64,000 nt of DNA from positions 19,261,277 through 19,325,276 of the forward strand of contig NC_090759.1 in assembly GCF_036898095.1 (NCBI RefSeq), read 5' to 3'. Numbering within the stretch: position 1 is the first letter of the stretch; the number at the start of each line of letters is the position of its first letter. Positions 10,866 through 20,789 of this stretch are shown one piece after another. The stretch comes from Palaemon carinicauda (lineage: Eukaryota > Arthropoda > Malacostraca > Decapoda > Palaemonidae). The notes below the pieces were generated by a model, which saw only the letters and a list, made by a program, of their open reading frames with translations, had not been told where the DNA came from and made no database searches. The translations under genes were made by a program, and so were the position numbers.

Positions 10866-13280
10866 CCTGTAAAAGAAAGAGATCATGAGTATATGGAAGG
10901 CATAAGAATGACTTACATTACTCTAAGATTAAAATTAAATAATTAAATTTTTTATCTAACATTAAATAATTCATAAATATTGTAATTTTTGAGAGTAGGA
11001 GCAGGAAAGGAAGTAGATAGACACATACTTGTGAATCCCGCCCAGTCGGTTACTGTAACCTTATCATTAGGCAATTTCATTTGTGGCCGAAGGACACAAA
11101 ACGGAAATCCATGTGGATCACCTGTGGTGGGTAGAAGCTAAGTTTCTAACAGAAATTGCCTGTGAGGTATATCAGGGACTGAGACCACTCAGTTCCTTGG
11201 GGTAAAAGGGTAATAGGAGACCCCGTATTAGATCTAGGTTCCGGCAACCGGCCGTGCTAAGACACACAGAGTATGCTGGAATATTGTAATGTGCAAGAAG
11301 ACAGCCCAGCCAAAATTTTAGATGGTAAGACAATACCTATATATAGAAGTGGCTAAGCCATCTGGCTGCAGTGTAAGACTGTCGGCATATTGTCGGCAGG
11401 TAAGAGAAGCGGTGCATGTCACTTGGCGCCTCCGGAGGGCGCCGGCAGGCCGACAGCACGCCGGAGGCTGCTCCAGCAGTGTGGAAGGCATGAAGACAGA
11501 CACATTGAGTATCTAAGCATAATACCATCTTGGCGACCGCCGGCACAACGGCGGGAGGCGGCAGCTCCGGCAGCCGAAGGCTGACAGCTTGGTGAGCTTG
11601 GATCAGTTCATAAGATAATTAAGTATATGGTAGTATACCCAGACCGCCGGCAATCAATGCCGGCACGCCGGAGGGCGGCCCGAAGGTCGGCCAACGTAAA
11701 CTAGGTAAGGGAGGGGTGGAACATCGGTTGTATGCCGACGGAAGGCGGCAGCCCCCGGCACACGGAAGGCGGCAGCCCCCGGCACACGGAAGGCTGACGA
11801 CTTAGAGGGGGGAGGGTATCTTATGATGAGGGTCACCAGAGTGTAGGGCGGTATCGCCGCCAGTAGAGGCGGCAAGGGACCGGCACCAGGATAGATGGAA
11901 AGAAAGGTAAGGAGGGATTGGAGGGGTAAGACCACATACCCCTCCGGCATTCCTCCAGAGAGAGTGTACACATGATAGGAGTAGATACACCTAGCATCCA
12001 ATGGCAGGGGGCCGGCAGTCGGCCGGGTGCCAGGATAACCCAAGGGAGGGTTAGAGTACACTCAAGAGGGGGAACCCCCTGCTGGACAAATCGCTGCCAG
12101 TGGCTACCCCCATAGGACGCTATGTAGGGTATATGTACCTGCTCAGCAGGAGAGCAAGATAGCCCTATCACTCCACCCAAGGGAGGAGTTGTAGGACCAG
12201 GGACAGATGTGTATAGGCAAGCGTATGTATAGGCTAGCCTACACCAAAGAGATAGGTGGGGAGGGAGAAGAAGAGGGGTCTTCCATAGAGGGAGCTCTGT
12301 ACCAGAACGGCCACCAAGGAAAGGGAGGACGCTCCCTAGCCTAAGATAGGTAACCAGAATGAGAATGGTGCAAGAGTACCATCTCAAACTATAAAGGTAC
12401 AGAACTAGCCCCTCCCCCAAAGCCTAACCTAGATAAGGAGTGTTAAATCCCAGGCTAGGTAGGCTGAAAGACACATCACAAGTTGCAGGGAGGGGTGAGT
12501 AACCCAACCAGAAGCAACTGAGGAAGGGCAGAGCCGTTCCTCTTTCTCGGTCGCAACCCTAAGGGGGGATCGTTTCCTTAGGGTAGACAGAGAAAGCGAT
12601 AAATACTCTGATAATGGACAAGATTCCCCTATAGAGAAGGGGAAGCATGGCCATACAGAGGGAATGCCCGAAGGCAGGGGATAAAGAGAGCATATAGGGG
12701 TTCCTACATGTAGGTTAGGTTAGAAAGGAACGCAATCAAACCGATCCCCTATATGGTCCCTGAAGGCGAAAACACTTACATCACAGTTAACAGTATGATA
12801 AATAATGCCACTATCTTCTTAACTTAACCTAGGATCACTGGAATATATCATGCATGAACACAAGTGCTAGGCTATCTAGCCTAAGCGCTAAGCTAGCGAT
12901 CTAGTATGGGGTCGAACGACGACCGAGTAATAGAGCGTTAAAACACGATATATGTAGTTCCTAGCTATGAAGACTAAATAACTAACAATATCAATTAGTT
13001 AAGAGGCCGGAAAAAACTGTTCTGGCTAGCTAAATAAGGCATGCAAGAGAACAGCGACGCCATAAAATGGCGCGTCCGGTAGCAGCACAGCTCTGCCACA
13101 AAACACAATATTTTACGAAAAGTAGAAGTTACTTTACGGCTAGAGCTTATTTAAACAATACTGGCCCCTGGTTCTCAACTTTCCAGAAGAAGGCGAGGCT
13201 GAAGGTAAAGACATAACGGCGATGCAAGTCGATGAAAATCACACAAGGGGAAATCCGTCTAGAGCAAGGTGCTACAAGCA
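10866..13280 (-). other. DIRS-A copy 2 5' leader, GC-rich
   Basis: A 2.4-kb leader between inverted repeat and gag. Its centre (about 11395-11880 and 12000-12100) is packed with GCCGGC/CCGGAGG-like motifs, and the part near 12420-12960 with CCTAGGCTAG-type motifs. A strong splice acceptor (TCTTTCTTTTACAG) precedes gag at about 10866-10880, and a GTAAGT donor is conserved near 12785. A short ORF (13140-13214) begins at an ATG conserved in four leaders. No long ORF is credible here. Confidence 0.6.
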
Positions 13281-13281
13281 G

Positions 13282-13638
13282 AAGGATGAGGACGGACGTG
13301 ACGTCATTTAGCAATGGCGCCCGTTTGTTTACGTTTCGAGTACCAAAAGTAGCCACGGATGAGGGTAACTGTGGAACGGCTTCCCAGTTATTCTCCACCT
13401 TTCCATATCGAAGTGTTGACTCTATATGGGGTGCAGATAGCTATGTGGCGTGTTAATACATACGTCCCCTGTTGTTATACGATGTCTTAGAGGGAAACCT
13501 TTAGGATACTCGCACCAGAAGTTAGAATTCTGTGATAACCTGTGGTTTAATTCTCTGGGAATATCCTTGTAGTTAAATATACCCAAGGAAGCTACTGAAG
13601 GAACCTTCCATCAGGACGTCATGGCTTGAGCCTAAAAA
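13282..13638 (-). repeat. Terminal inverted repeat (element 5' end), DIRS-A copy 2
   Basis: Inverted partner of 4669-5052, ending CATGGCTTGAGCC. Contains TGACGTCA at 13299-13306 and CAATGGCGCCCG beside it. Confidence 0.8.
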
Positions 13639-14287
13639 ATTAGTTATAAGGCCGGGAAGGCTGTTCTGGCTAGCTAAATAACGCATGCAAGGCGAACAGC
13701 TGCGCCGTAAAAAGGCGCCTCCGGGCAAGGCACAGCTCAGCCACAAAACACAAGATTTTAGCGTAAAAAATCGTTACTCTACAGCCAGAGCTTATTTAAA
13801 CAATACAAGAACCTGGTACTCAACTTTCCAGAAGGTGGCGATGCAGAATGTTGAGACATTGCGAAGGATGCACAAGATTTAGGGAGATCACTGGGAACAA
13901 ACAAGCTGACGGTGAGCTACCTAGAAAAGGAATGAGGACGGACGTGACGTCACACAAGTATGGCATCGGTTGGTTACGTTGCGAGTACCGTAACAGTAAC
14001 GAAGGTAGGGTAACTTTGGAACGGCACCTCAGTTACCTTGCCACCTTTCCCCCTCGAAGTGTAAATGCTAGGTGGGGTATAGATAGCCACGTGACGTGTT
14101 AATGCATGCGTCCCCTGTTGATATACGATATTCTAAAGGGAAACCTTTAGGGTACTTGCGCCAGAAGTTAGAATTCTGTGAAAACCTTTAGTTTAATTCT
14201 CTGGGAATATTATGGTAGCCATATATATCCAAAGGAAGCTACTGAAGGAACCTTCCTTCAGGACAACATGGCTTGAGCCCAAAAATG
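13639..14287 (-). mobile_element. 5' end of older DIRS-A relative, right piece
   Basis: Contains a diverged leader (AAGGCCGGGAAGGCTGTTC, short conserved ORF with ATG at 13857-13859) and a terminal inverted repeat at about 13928-14287 ending GGCTTGAGCCCAAAAATG. It keeps TGACGTCA at 13945-13952. Together with 4484-4668 it forms one element interrupted by copy 2. Confidence 0.7.
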
Positions 14288-15109
14288 CTGCGTATCTTGC
14301 ACTTGCTTCAGTAATGACGATAATGCCATAATTATTATAATCCTTATGAATGAATGGATCAATCATTTCTGTTCGTGGCTTTTAAATACCTTTGATGTCT
14401 CAGCCAAAACTTGATTATTGTTTCTGTCCCTTTTCCAATCCAATAACAATTACGCCGAGGACTACGGCACATCTGCATAGACATGAATTATGGACCCTGA
14501 AAGGAGACACAGGCTATCCCTTTTTCTTTTACATGGAACCACTACCCTCACTTGAAAGATAAATCCCGACAGATTTAAAATCCTCTGTTCTTTGATGTAA
14601 TTGCTTTCCCTAAGGTAAGGTTGCACCTGGCAATGAAACCTTCTTCGGTGTCTTTTAGCCAAAAATTCACGACCAGATGTGATTTATCCTAATTCCCCAC
14701 CAAGCAAGTCTCCTTTTCGGCTGTCCAGATTTATCTTTCTACTGAAGGAAATTATTCCACTTAACATGACGACTGGATAGATCTTGATCGGGTGCGCTTA
14801 CGTAAGGGCCCTATACATTCTGTTATGTTGGGTGAAATATATAAGGGGCGGGGAGCAATTTAAACTCAAAGTGTACCTGTGAGTTTCCCTTATAGCTGCA
14901 CAATGATATAAAAGCATATAGGTTTAACAACAACATAAAAGGGACCAGGGAAGAAAGTAAAGCAGAAGAGTAAAATGTTGGTACAGCTAAGGTTGATGCA
15001 CTGCTCACATCCCCACTAAGTAGAGGAGCTTTCAAGAGCATAATAACTCAGAAGGCCCTCGAGTGAGCTCCCTTGTATGATCTTCAAGTCATGCATTTGT
15101 GTTGCACTG
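14288..15109. other. Intergenic stretch, no gene recognised
   Basis: AT-rich sequence without a convincing ORF. A Cys-containing reading frame on the minus strand near 14500-14680 was considered as an Ig-type exon but is not supported. I see no repeat family I recognise. Confidence 0.4.
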
Positions 15110-15315
15110 TAAGTATAGGCCACAATACTATTATCTATTTCTCCCAATAAATAATCGGAACCAAGATATATGTCTAATGTAGGTTCTACACCTTTCAAAT
15201 ATGCGGCCCTAGGACTATACAATAAGCTTCTACTAGACATCCAAAAGACTGAAGATATTAAGGCTTTCATGAGGAAACTGAAGACTTTCTTGTTCTCTAA
15301 GTCCTTTGACGATGA
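15110..15315 (+). pseudogene. LINE C-terminal fragment
   Basis: The frame around 15170-15310 encodes FKYAALGLYNKL, LDIQKTEDIKAF and RKLKTFLFSKSF. This matches the conserved tail of many non-LTR polymerases (Arg/Ser-Phe...Ala-LYN-L-P...IK-FK--LKT-LF). Only this tail remains, running straight into an (ATT)n tract. Confidence 0.55.

Positions 15316-15373
<58 letters not shown>
15316..15373. repeat. (ATT)n microsatellite
   Basis: About 19 ATT units between a LINE tail on the plus strand and a LINE-T 3' tail on the minus strand. The tract is probably derived from their simple-sequence tails. Confidence 0.9.
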
Positions 15374-15374
<1 letters not shown>

Positions 15375-15715
15375 GTATTAGCTAAGCTACAACCCTGGTT
15401 GGAAAAGCAGGATGCTATAAGCACAAGGGCTCCTACAGGGAAAATTAGCCTAGTGAGGAAAGGAAATTAGGAAATAAATAAACTACAAGAAAAGTAATTA
15501 ACAAATAAAATAAAATATTTTAAGAATAGTAGCAAGATTAAAACTGATCTTTCATATATGAACTATAAAAAGAGACTTATGTCAATAATGTGGATTTGAC
15601 AATAAACGAACAATATGAGGTGTGAAATGTTGAATACCTTGGATAAATGACTGTGAAGGTCCTGCAGAGAGTAGGGTTCCCCTCCTGTATTGGACCAGAA
15701 AAGCAGCTCTTAAAG
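15374..15715 (-). mobile_element. LINE-T 3' tail
   Basis: Reverse complement of the 3' tail seen at 37070-37143: GCTAAGCTACAACCCTGGTT, GGAAAAGCAGGATGCTATAA and GTGAGGAAAGGAAAT. No coding part remains. Confidence 0.6.
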
Positions 15716-15733
15716 TAAGTTAAGTAAACTCAC

Positions 15734-16495
15734 CTGATTCGTTGACATCATCCGATTGCAGACACAGCTCCTCAATCTTTACATGTAATATAGTTTCCAT
15801 CAGCCGAACCTTTAGTTTGGCTGCACTGCAGTAACACTTGGTGACCTCAACATACTCAAGTATTGCTGTTTTGGTACCGTTTATCACCTTGATTGGTAGG
15901 CTGATATGCTTTATCGACGGGTACGCCGGGATCATGGAAACTGAAGGTTCCTTGCAGAAATCAGATGGACATTCCTTCACTGGAATCTTATAATCATCTA
16001 TCAGTCTGGATTTCCTCAGGATATTGAATACTTCTGGGCCTGAAACTTGACTAGGCTTCCTGACATTCTTTTTGACTTCTTCCCAAGTCAGTTCGATGGT
16101 AGTGGAGTTAAAGAAATCCGGTCTGAAAAGCTCATCTATGATTTTTGGCTTGAAAATTACTGGAAATTTAACGGTACAATATTGTTCCAATTTACAAAAT
16201 TTGCAAAAACACTTTGTTGCCTCCAAGTAATTAAAGTGAAGCAACTTTTGCGTATTCCCAACATTAATCCCGACACTGACATTTCTCCGTTCCACAGAAG
16301 GTACGCACTGAGTCCTTCCATTAGGACAAGACGTTCTTAAAGAGGGACACCATTTAATGTAAATGCCTTTCACGTTCGTCTTTGATTGAAGAAGGATTGA
16401 CTTGACATCAGCTTCCTCTATTTCCGAGTTCCCCAGTTGTGCCTTGATCTTATGCCAACTCAAAAAGTAAGTCCGTATATTACATTGGTCCTTCA
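15734..16495 (-). CDS. Exon: tandem cysteine-rich (PDGF/VEGF-like half-knot?) segment
   Basis: A 762-bp open exon of exactly 254 codons, phase 1 at both ends, with a TGTTGCAG acceptor and an AG|GTGAGT donor. It holds two related modules: residues 50-101 (Cys50, 57, 64; CVPS; then TKCFC at 95-98) and 176-223 (Cys176, 181; then TKCYC at 219-223). The pattern Cys-x-Pro...N-V-S-V...K-C-x-C resembles the second half of the PDGF/VEGF cystine-knot fold, but the canonical R-C-G-G-C-C is not present. Four N-glycosylation sequons (N72, N130, N206, N252) suggest a secreted or surface protein. It joins in frame to the Ig exon at 16731-16941. Function is not known; growth-factor relationship is inference. 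Confidence 0.6.
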
Positions 16496-16581
16496 CTGCA
16501 ACAGAGATAGTGCAAAATTACTTCAATGACTATAATGTTTCTAATAAGTGTTTTTATCAACACAAATGCTATACTAGCCAA

Positions 16582-16640
16582 TATTATTATTAGAAGAAGA
16601 AGAAGAAAAAGAAGAAGAATGATAATAATAAAAATAAGAC
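16582..16640. repeat. GAA-rich microsatellite
   Basis: Runs of ATT then GAA/AGA and ATA units in the intron next to the Ig exon. The corresponding place in the duplicate (58250-58315) has a longer GAA-rich run. Confidence 0.8.
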
Positions 16641-16730
16641 AGGAAATATTTTCTTAAAAATATTACCCTTATAAAAAGGCATAAACAACCTAAAAAAAAA
16701 TAATTCCACTTGTTCAAAGTCAGTACCTAC

Positions 16731-16941
16731 CACGGACATACAAATGCGCAAATTGAATTATTGAGGTTCCATTGAAATTGACAGTACACTGATATGTCCC
16801 CCGGTCATATCGAGTCACATTTGTGATCTGAAGGGTCCACTTCATGTTGTCATCGTGCATGACAGACAGTCTGGGATCGTCGGATTTCCTGGTCAAACCA
16901 ACGCTTAGAAGTTTCCTTGGGTGTAAGCGATACCATCCAAT
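16731..16941 (-). CDS. Exon: C-terminal half of an Ig domain
   Basis: A 211-bp exon, phase 0 in and phase 1 out, with acceptor TTTAATCAG and donor G|GTAGGT. It encodes the C' to G strands of an immunoglobulin fold: IGWYR (core Trp), DPRLSVMHDD, then WTLQITNVTRYDRGTYQC (the D-x-G-x-Y-x-C signature) and a terminal strand FAHLYVR. It completes the Ig domain begun by the exon at 20186-20283 and leads in phase into the cysteine-rich exon. A diverged duplicate with identical exon length lies at 58413-58623. Likely extracellular; the gene family is not identified. Confidence 0.75.
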
Positions 16942-17054
16942 CTGATTAAACCAAGAATTTATGAGGAAGCTTATTGATAAAAACAACAACACAATACATA
17001 AACACACAATGAATTTTGCACAATATGACTTTTTACACAACAAATGCAGGCATT

Positions 17055-17460
17055 TCTAGTCCACTGCAGTACGAAATCCTCAGACCAGTGTTAATGTATG
17101 AATCAACGTGGGCTCAAAGACAAAAAGAGGAGGCAAAGCTTGAGAGAACAGAGATGGGAATGCTGAGGTGGATTATGGGAATATCACTGCTTGAAAGATT
17201 GGAAAATGGTGGAATGAAAAGAGTGGAAGGTGTAGTAAAAATTACAGAGGTGATGAGTGTCACGACTGAGATAGTGTAGGCACGTATTCAGGATGGATGG
17301 TGATGAGGGAGTGAGGATGGCTTCGGAGTAACCTGTTAAGAGGAGAATATCAAGAGGAAGGCAGAGGATTAGAAGGCGAAATAAGGTGAAAGAGGTTTGG
17401 TGGAAGAGGATGCCTTTCATAGAAGACATTGGAGAGGGCGCATCAGGCAACCGACCTCTT
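17055..17460 (+). pseudogene. LINE polymerase C-terminal fragment
   Basis: Encodes PVLMYES...KLERTEMGMLRWIMG and, after frameshifts, GRGRQRI-like remnants. This is the familiar C-terminal region of arthropod non-LTR polymerases (LLYGSE-W...LE--E--MLRWM-G). It is antisense to the Ig gene and begins about 110 bp upstream of the Ig exon acceptor. The same fragment is present next to the duplicate exon at 58737-59170, so it pre-dates the duplication. Confidence 0.65.
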
Positions 17461-17789
17461 AATTTAGGGATAATAGTGGCAAAGAAGAAGACTAGTCAGT
17501 ACGGCTCGGTGATGGTGGGTGATTTTGTCTCATCGCTTGTATGGGTATCCCTGACCAGTACAGCTTTGCTAAACATGGCGATACTCAAACTTTTTATAGC
17601 ATGCTTTCAACTATATTTTGGAATCCTTGAATTTTAATTAATTAGTCTGTTAGTTTGCAATCTTAAAGTTAGATAAAGCTCTTCGTGTAACGTGGCATCT
17701 ATGGGATATGGTGTGTCTTCACAAAGTTATTCTCAGTATAGATGGAGATTAGCCTCACAGTATACAGGAAATAAGTTATATTTTGCTGG

Positions 17790-17872
17790 TGTCTGGACAA
17801 TTCGGTCCCGGACAATTCGGCCCTGGACAATTCGGTCCCGGACAATTCGGTACTAGGACAATTCGGTACCAA
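17790..17872 (+). repeat. 15-bp minisatellite, GGACAATTCGGTCCC x5
   Basis: Five head-to-tail units GGACAATTCGG followed by TCCC, CCCT, TCCC, TACTA or TACC. It is present in block A but absent from the corresponding place in duplicate block B (near 59520). Each unit is nearly self-complementary at GAATTC-like cores, but no transposase is nearby. Confidence 0.85.
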
Positions 17873-18049
17873 TTAATTCCTATATGGAAAAACAGTATTT
17901 TTCCAATTTTTATCGTTTCTAAAATTCCTATCAGTTCTAAGCATTACTTTTAAAAAGAAAATGTTTGCTTTTGTTAGTATAGATATAAGAAAAGTCCAAT
18001 TGATTTATCTTTGTGCGATAAATTAAAAAAAATTACATTTTTTGTTTCT

Positions 18050-19319
18050 TTATTATATAAAAAATGAAACAGTGCAAGCAGCATGCCCAAACCATCTCCA
18101 TCTACCCCTCACAATGATTTCATCCACATATGGCACTCGAGTAATCTCTCTGATAGTTTCATTTCTAATCCTGTCCTGCCATGTAACTCCCAATATTCTT
18201 CTGAGAGCTTTGTTCTTGAATCTACTAAATCTGTTGGATATAGTTTCATTTTCATACAATGACTCATGTCCATATATTAACACAGATTTCACAAAACAGA
18301 TATATAGTAGGATTTTTATAAGTAATCTCAGGCGATTTGATTTCTGAGTTTAACTTAACCCAGCCATTGTCTGAATAGCCTTTTTTTTAATCTTACATTA
18401 AACTCCAATTCTAAAAAACCCTGTATTAGAAATTATAGTTCCTGAATATTCAAATGATTCTACCTCATTAATCCCTTCTCCTTCCAGTGCTATATATCAA
18501 TGTCCATTGCATATTCTGTTCTCATCATCTGTTTTCTTCTATCTATCTTCAGCCCAAACTCACGTGATATTTCATGCATTCTGATAAGCAAGCATTGCAA
18601 ATCCTGTAGTTTTCTGCTAAGGACAACATCATTAGCATACTCGAGGTCTGCTAATTTCCTATTACCAATCCAGTCCAATCCTTCCCCACCATCCCAAAAG
18701 TGTTCTATACATTAAAAAAATCCATGAGGAGGATAAACAATTTAGGTGACAACACATTCCCTTGGAGTACTCCACTGTTCACAGGAAATTCATTTGATGG
18801 GTCTCCGCTAACATTAACTTTGCACTTGCTATGCAGATGAACACTTATAATCAAATTTGCATATTTAAGAGTAATTCCATAACGCAGGCCTCTCCACAAA
18901 ATTGTCCGGGGACACTATCAAGGGCTTTTTCATAGTTTACAAATGCCACCATAAGTGGATTTCTATATTCTACATATTACTGTACCACATGTCTTAAAAT
19001 GAAAATTTGGTTTACAACTTCTACCTTTTCTAAATCTTGCTTGTTTATCTCTCAGCCTTCCATAAATCTTTCTCTCTAGTCTCTTAAGAACAAGCATAAT
19101 ATATATTTTCATGACAACCGACGTAAGTGTGATGCCTCTGTAATTATTGCAATAAGTCAGGTCTCTTTTTTTGGCCATTTTCACCAACATTCTTAATTCC
19201 CATACATCAGGTTTTCCCTCTTCACCCCACACTTTATATTCGGCTAACATCATCTCAGCAGTTATCCAGGCGTTTTTCATCTCCTGAGTTTTTAATGATA
19301 GCTTCGACTTCAAACACTG

Positions 19320-19320
<1 letters not shown>
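18050..19320 (-). pseudogene. LINE reverse transcriptase remnant (block A)
   Basis: On the minus strand the order is RT fingers (19320-18963: YCNNYRGITLTSVV, QARFRKGRSC), palm (GVLQGNVLSPKLF near 18760, then LEYANDVVLS near 18640 in place of the usual YADD), and the C-terminal LRRILGVTWQDRIRNE...WRWFGH (18292-18053). Stops and frameshifts separate the blocks. It is a non-LTR polymerase of a different family from the full-length LINEs here. It is truncated at 19321 by an (AT)n tract. Confidence 0.75.

Positions 19321-19396
<76 letters not shown>
19321..19396. repeat. (AT)n microsatellite
   Basis: Uninterrupted AT dinucleotide run of about 76 bp, bordering the LINE remnant. Confidence 0.95.
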
Positions 19397-19401
<5 letters not shown>

Positions 19402-20185
19402 TGGCCACACACCTACTTTATCGTATATAAGGGAGATGTGTGTATGTATGTGTGGTAACATGCGTGTACTAAATGTTTTCCCTCACATTTTCTCCCATGA
19501 AGCGGGTAGCGCCAGAAGAGTTCCGTCTTTTATTTAAGCAAGTCCTTTTGGGTGAGGCTGCTATGGCCACATGCCATTTATCTTGTCAACAGCAATTACT
19601 GGTATCCATTTACAACTGTGTGGTTCTGATTTCTGCATTTCGGTCGCATTGCCAGGGACTGAAACCTGGGAGGGCATTCAGGTCGGTGGACTTTCTGGAG
19701 ATAGCAAAAAATACCCGGTGTTTCCACTTTTTGTAAATATCAGTAGGCAGTACATCTCTATTGTGTGAACTTGTGCTAGATGCAGGTGTATGAAGATAGC
19801 GGAGCGTGTGGAAAGAATAGGCCAGTCTATTCAGTGCATTTATAGGCAAAGAAAAAATTAACAGTAACCAGAGAGGGATCCATTGTAGTACTATCTGGCC
19901 AGTCAAAAGACCCAATAACTCTTTAGCAGGAGTATCTCAACGGGTGGCTGGTGCCATTGCCAACCTACTATTTCTTTCTAAATAAACACCAGAATACTAA
20001 TGTTCAGTCCCAAACAGGATTCTAAAGACAGATAAGAATTGGATTAGTCTCCTCTCTATCAAAATAAACATTTATCATGACCTTCCTATAACACCAACAA
20101 AACTATCTTTTACCCTCTATGCCTGATTCATCCCAAAACATATGCACAGTTGCCAAACCTATCCTGTAAAGTGATATGCATTTAC
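19397..20185. other. Intron stretch, nothing recognised
   Basis: Between (AT)n and the Ig exon at 20186. Contains only short frames and no recognised repeat family. Confidence 0.4.
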
Positions 20186-20283
20186 CTTATGATATTTTGT
20201 GAGGTTTTCTACCTGGCACGTAAAACTGGCCCTTTCTCCTTCGTTGACTGTGAGGTTCTTGACTTCTCCGACGAAAATAGGAC
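20186..20283 (-). CDS. Exon: N-terminal half of an Ig domain
   Basis: A 98-bp exon, phase 1 in and phase 0 out, with acceptor TTATAATTAG and donor AAG|GTAAAT. It encodes PIFVGEVKNLTVNEG followed by RASFTCQVEN, that is strands A to B/C of an Ig fold with the first conserved Cys. Its phase-0 donor matches the phase-0 acceptor of 16731-16941, which supplies the core Trp and second Cys. The exon is too short to appear as an ORF but the phases and motif agree. Confidence 0.7.
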
Positions 20284-20582
20284 CTAATTATAAGAAAGGA
20301 AAGATGAAGGACGTGGGTAAAACAGTAGGGCGACACAGAATGAACGTTTTTTTTTCTATTAGAATGTTTCTTCTATGTATTTCCAAGTTAATATGAATAT
20401 ATTGAGGTCAAATATATCATTTAAAAAAATGACAGAGGTTTGGAATCCAAACAAAAGATTGAAAAAAATATGAATTGTTATTTCAGACTCTATGGGCTAA
20501 GTGATTCATATGGGAAATGAATAAGCACTGTGATGGTTACCATCTCAAAATAAGATATATTTATCAAAAGAGAGTTACTTGC

Positions 20583-20781
20583 CAATTAACTTCAACGATC
20601 CAGTTTGACTAACAGGTGGGTGTGTTTTGAAGACACATTTGTATTGTCCTTGATCATCCTTGGTGACGTTAGTAATTTTGAGGGTCCAGATCCCTTTGCT
20701 TCCCAAAAACGATATTCTTTGATCACGAAGTTGCCACATCTTCGTGTCAGCTTTTTCTTTGTGTAATCACAGCCACTTGAC
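20583..20781 (-). pseudogene. Exon: C-terminal half of a preceding Ig domain, with in-frame TGA
   Basis: A 199-bp exon-like segment, phase 0 in and phase 1 out, with a strong acceptor (CTCTCCCTCAG). It encodes VKWL, a stop, LHKEK, then WTLKITNVTKDDQGQYKC and a final strand. By alignment with 16731-16941 the TGA at codon 5 stands where that exon has Arg, so a CGA to TGA change is the simplest cause. The 3' boundary is G|GCAAGT, a GC-type donor with otherwise perfect consensus that gives the phase needed by the next exon. Either a dead exon, a polymorphic null, or a sequence error. Confidence 0.6.
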
Positions 20782-20789
20782 CTGAGGGA

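Larger units (their letters stand above)
4669..13638 (-). mobile_element. DIRS family A retrotransposon, copy 2, complete length
   Basis: A roughly 9-kb element read on the minus strand with both terminal inverted repeats (4669-5052 and 13282-13638), internal complementary region (5131-5225), recombinase (6020-6960), pol (7074-9219), gag (8903-10856) and a long GC-rich leader (10866-13280). All long ORFs carry frameshifts or stops, so it is not autonomous. It sits inside the leader of an older relative, whose halves flank it at 4484-4668 and 13639-14287. Confidence 0.85.

Noticed and set aside
11318..12420. ORFs of 60-195 codons in the copy 2 leader
   Set aside because: They come from GC-rich repeats, are in different frames between copies, and lack domain similarity.
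14462..14690. Possible Ig-like exon on the minus strand (FHCQVQPYL or ARCNLTLG)
   Set aside because: Two frames look equally Ig-like and splice phases could not be made to fit the upstream donor with confidence.
17016..17279. Plus-strand ORF as an independent gene
   Set aside because: It is a LINE polymerase tail, repeated in block B with frameshifts.
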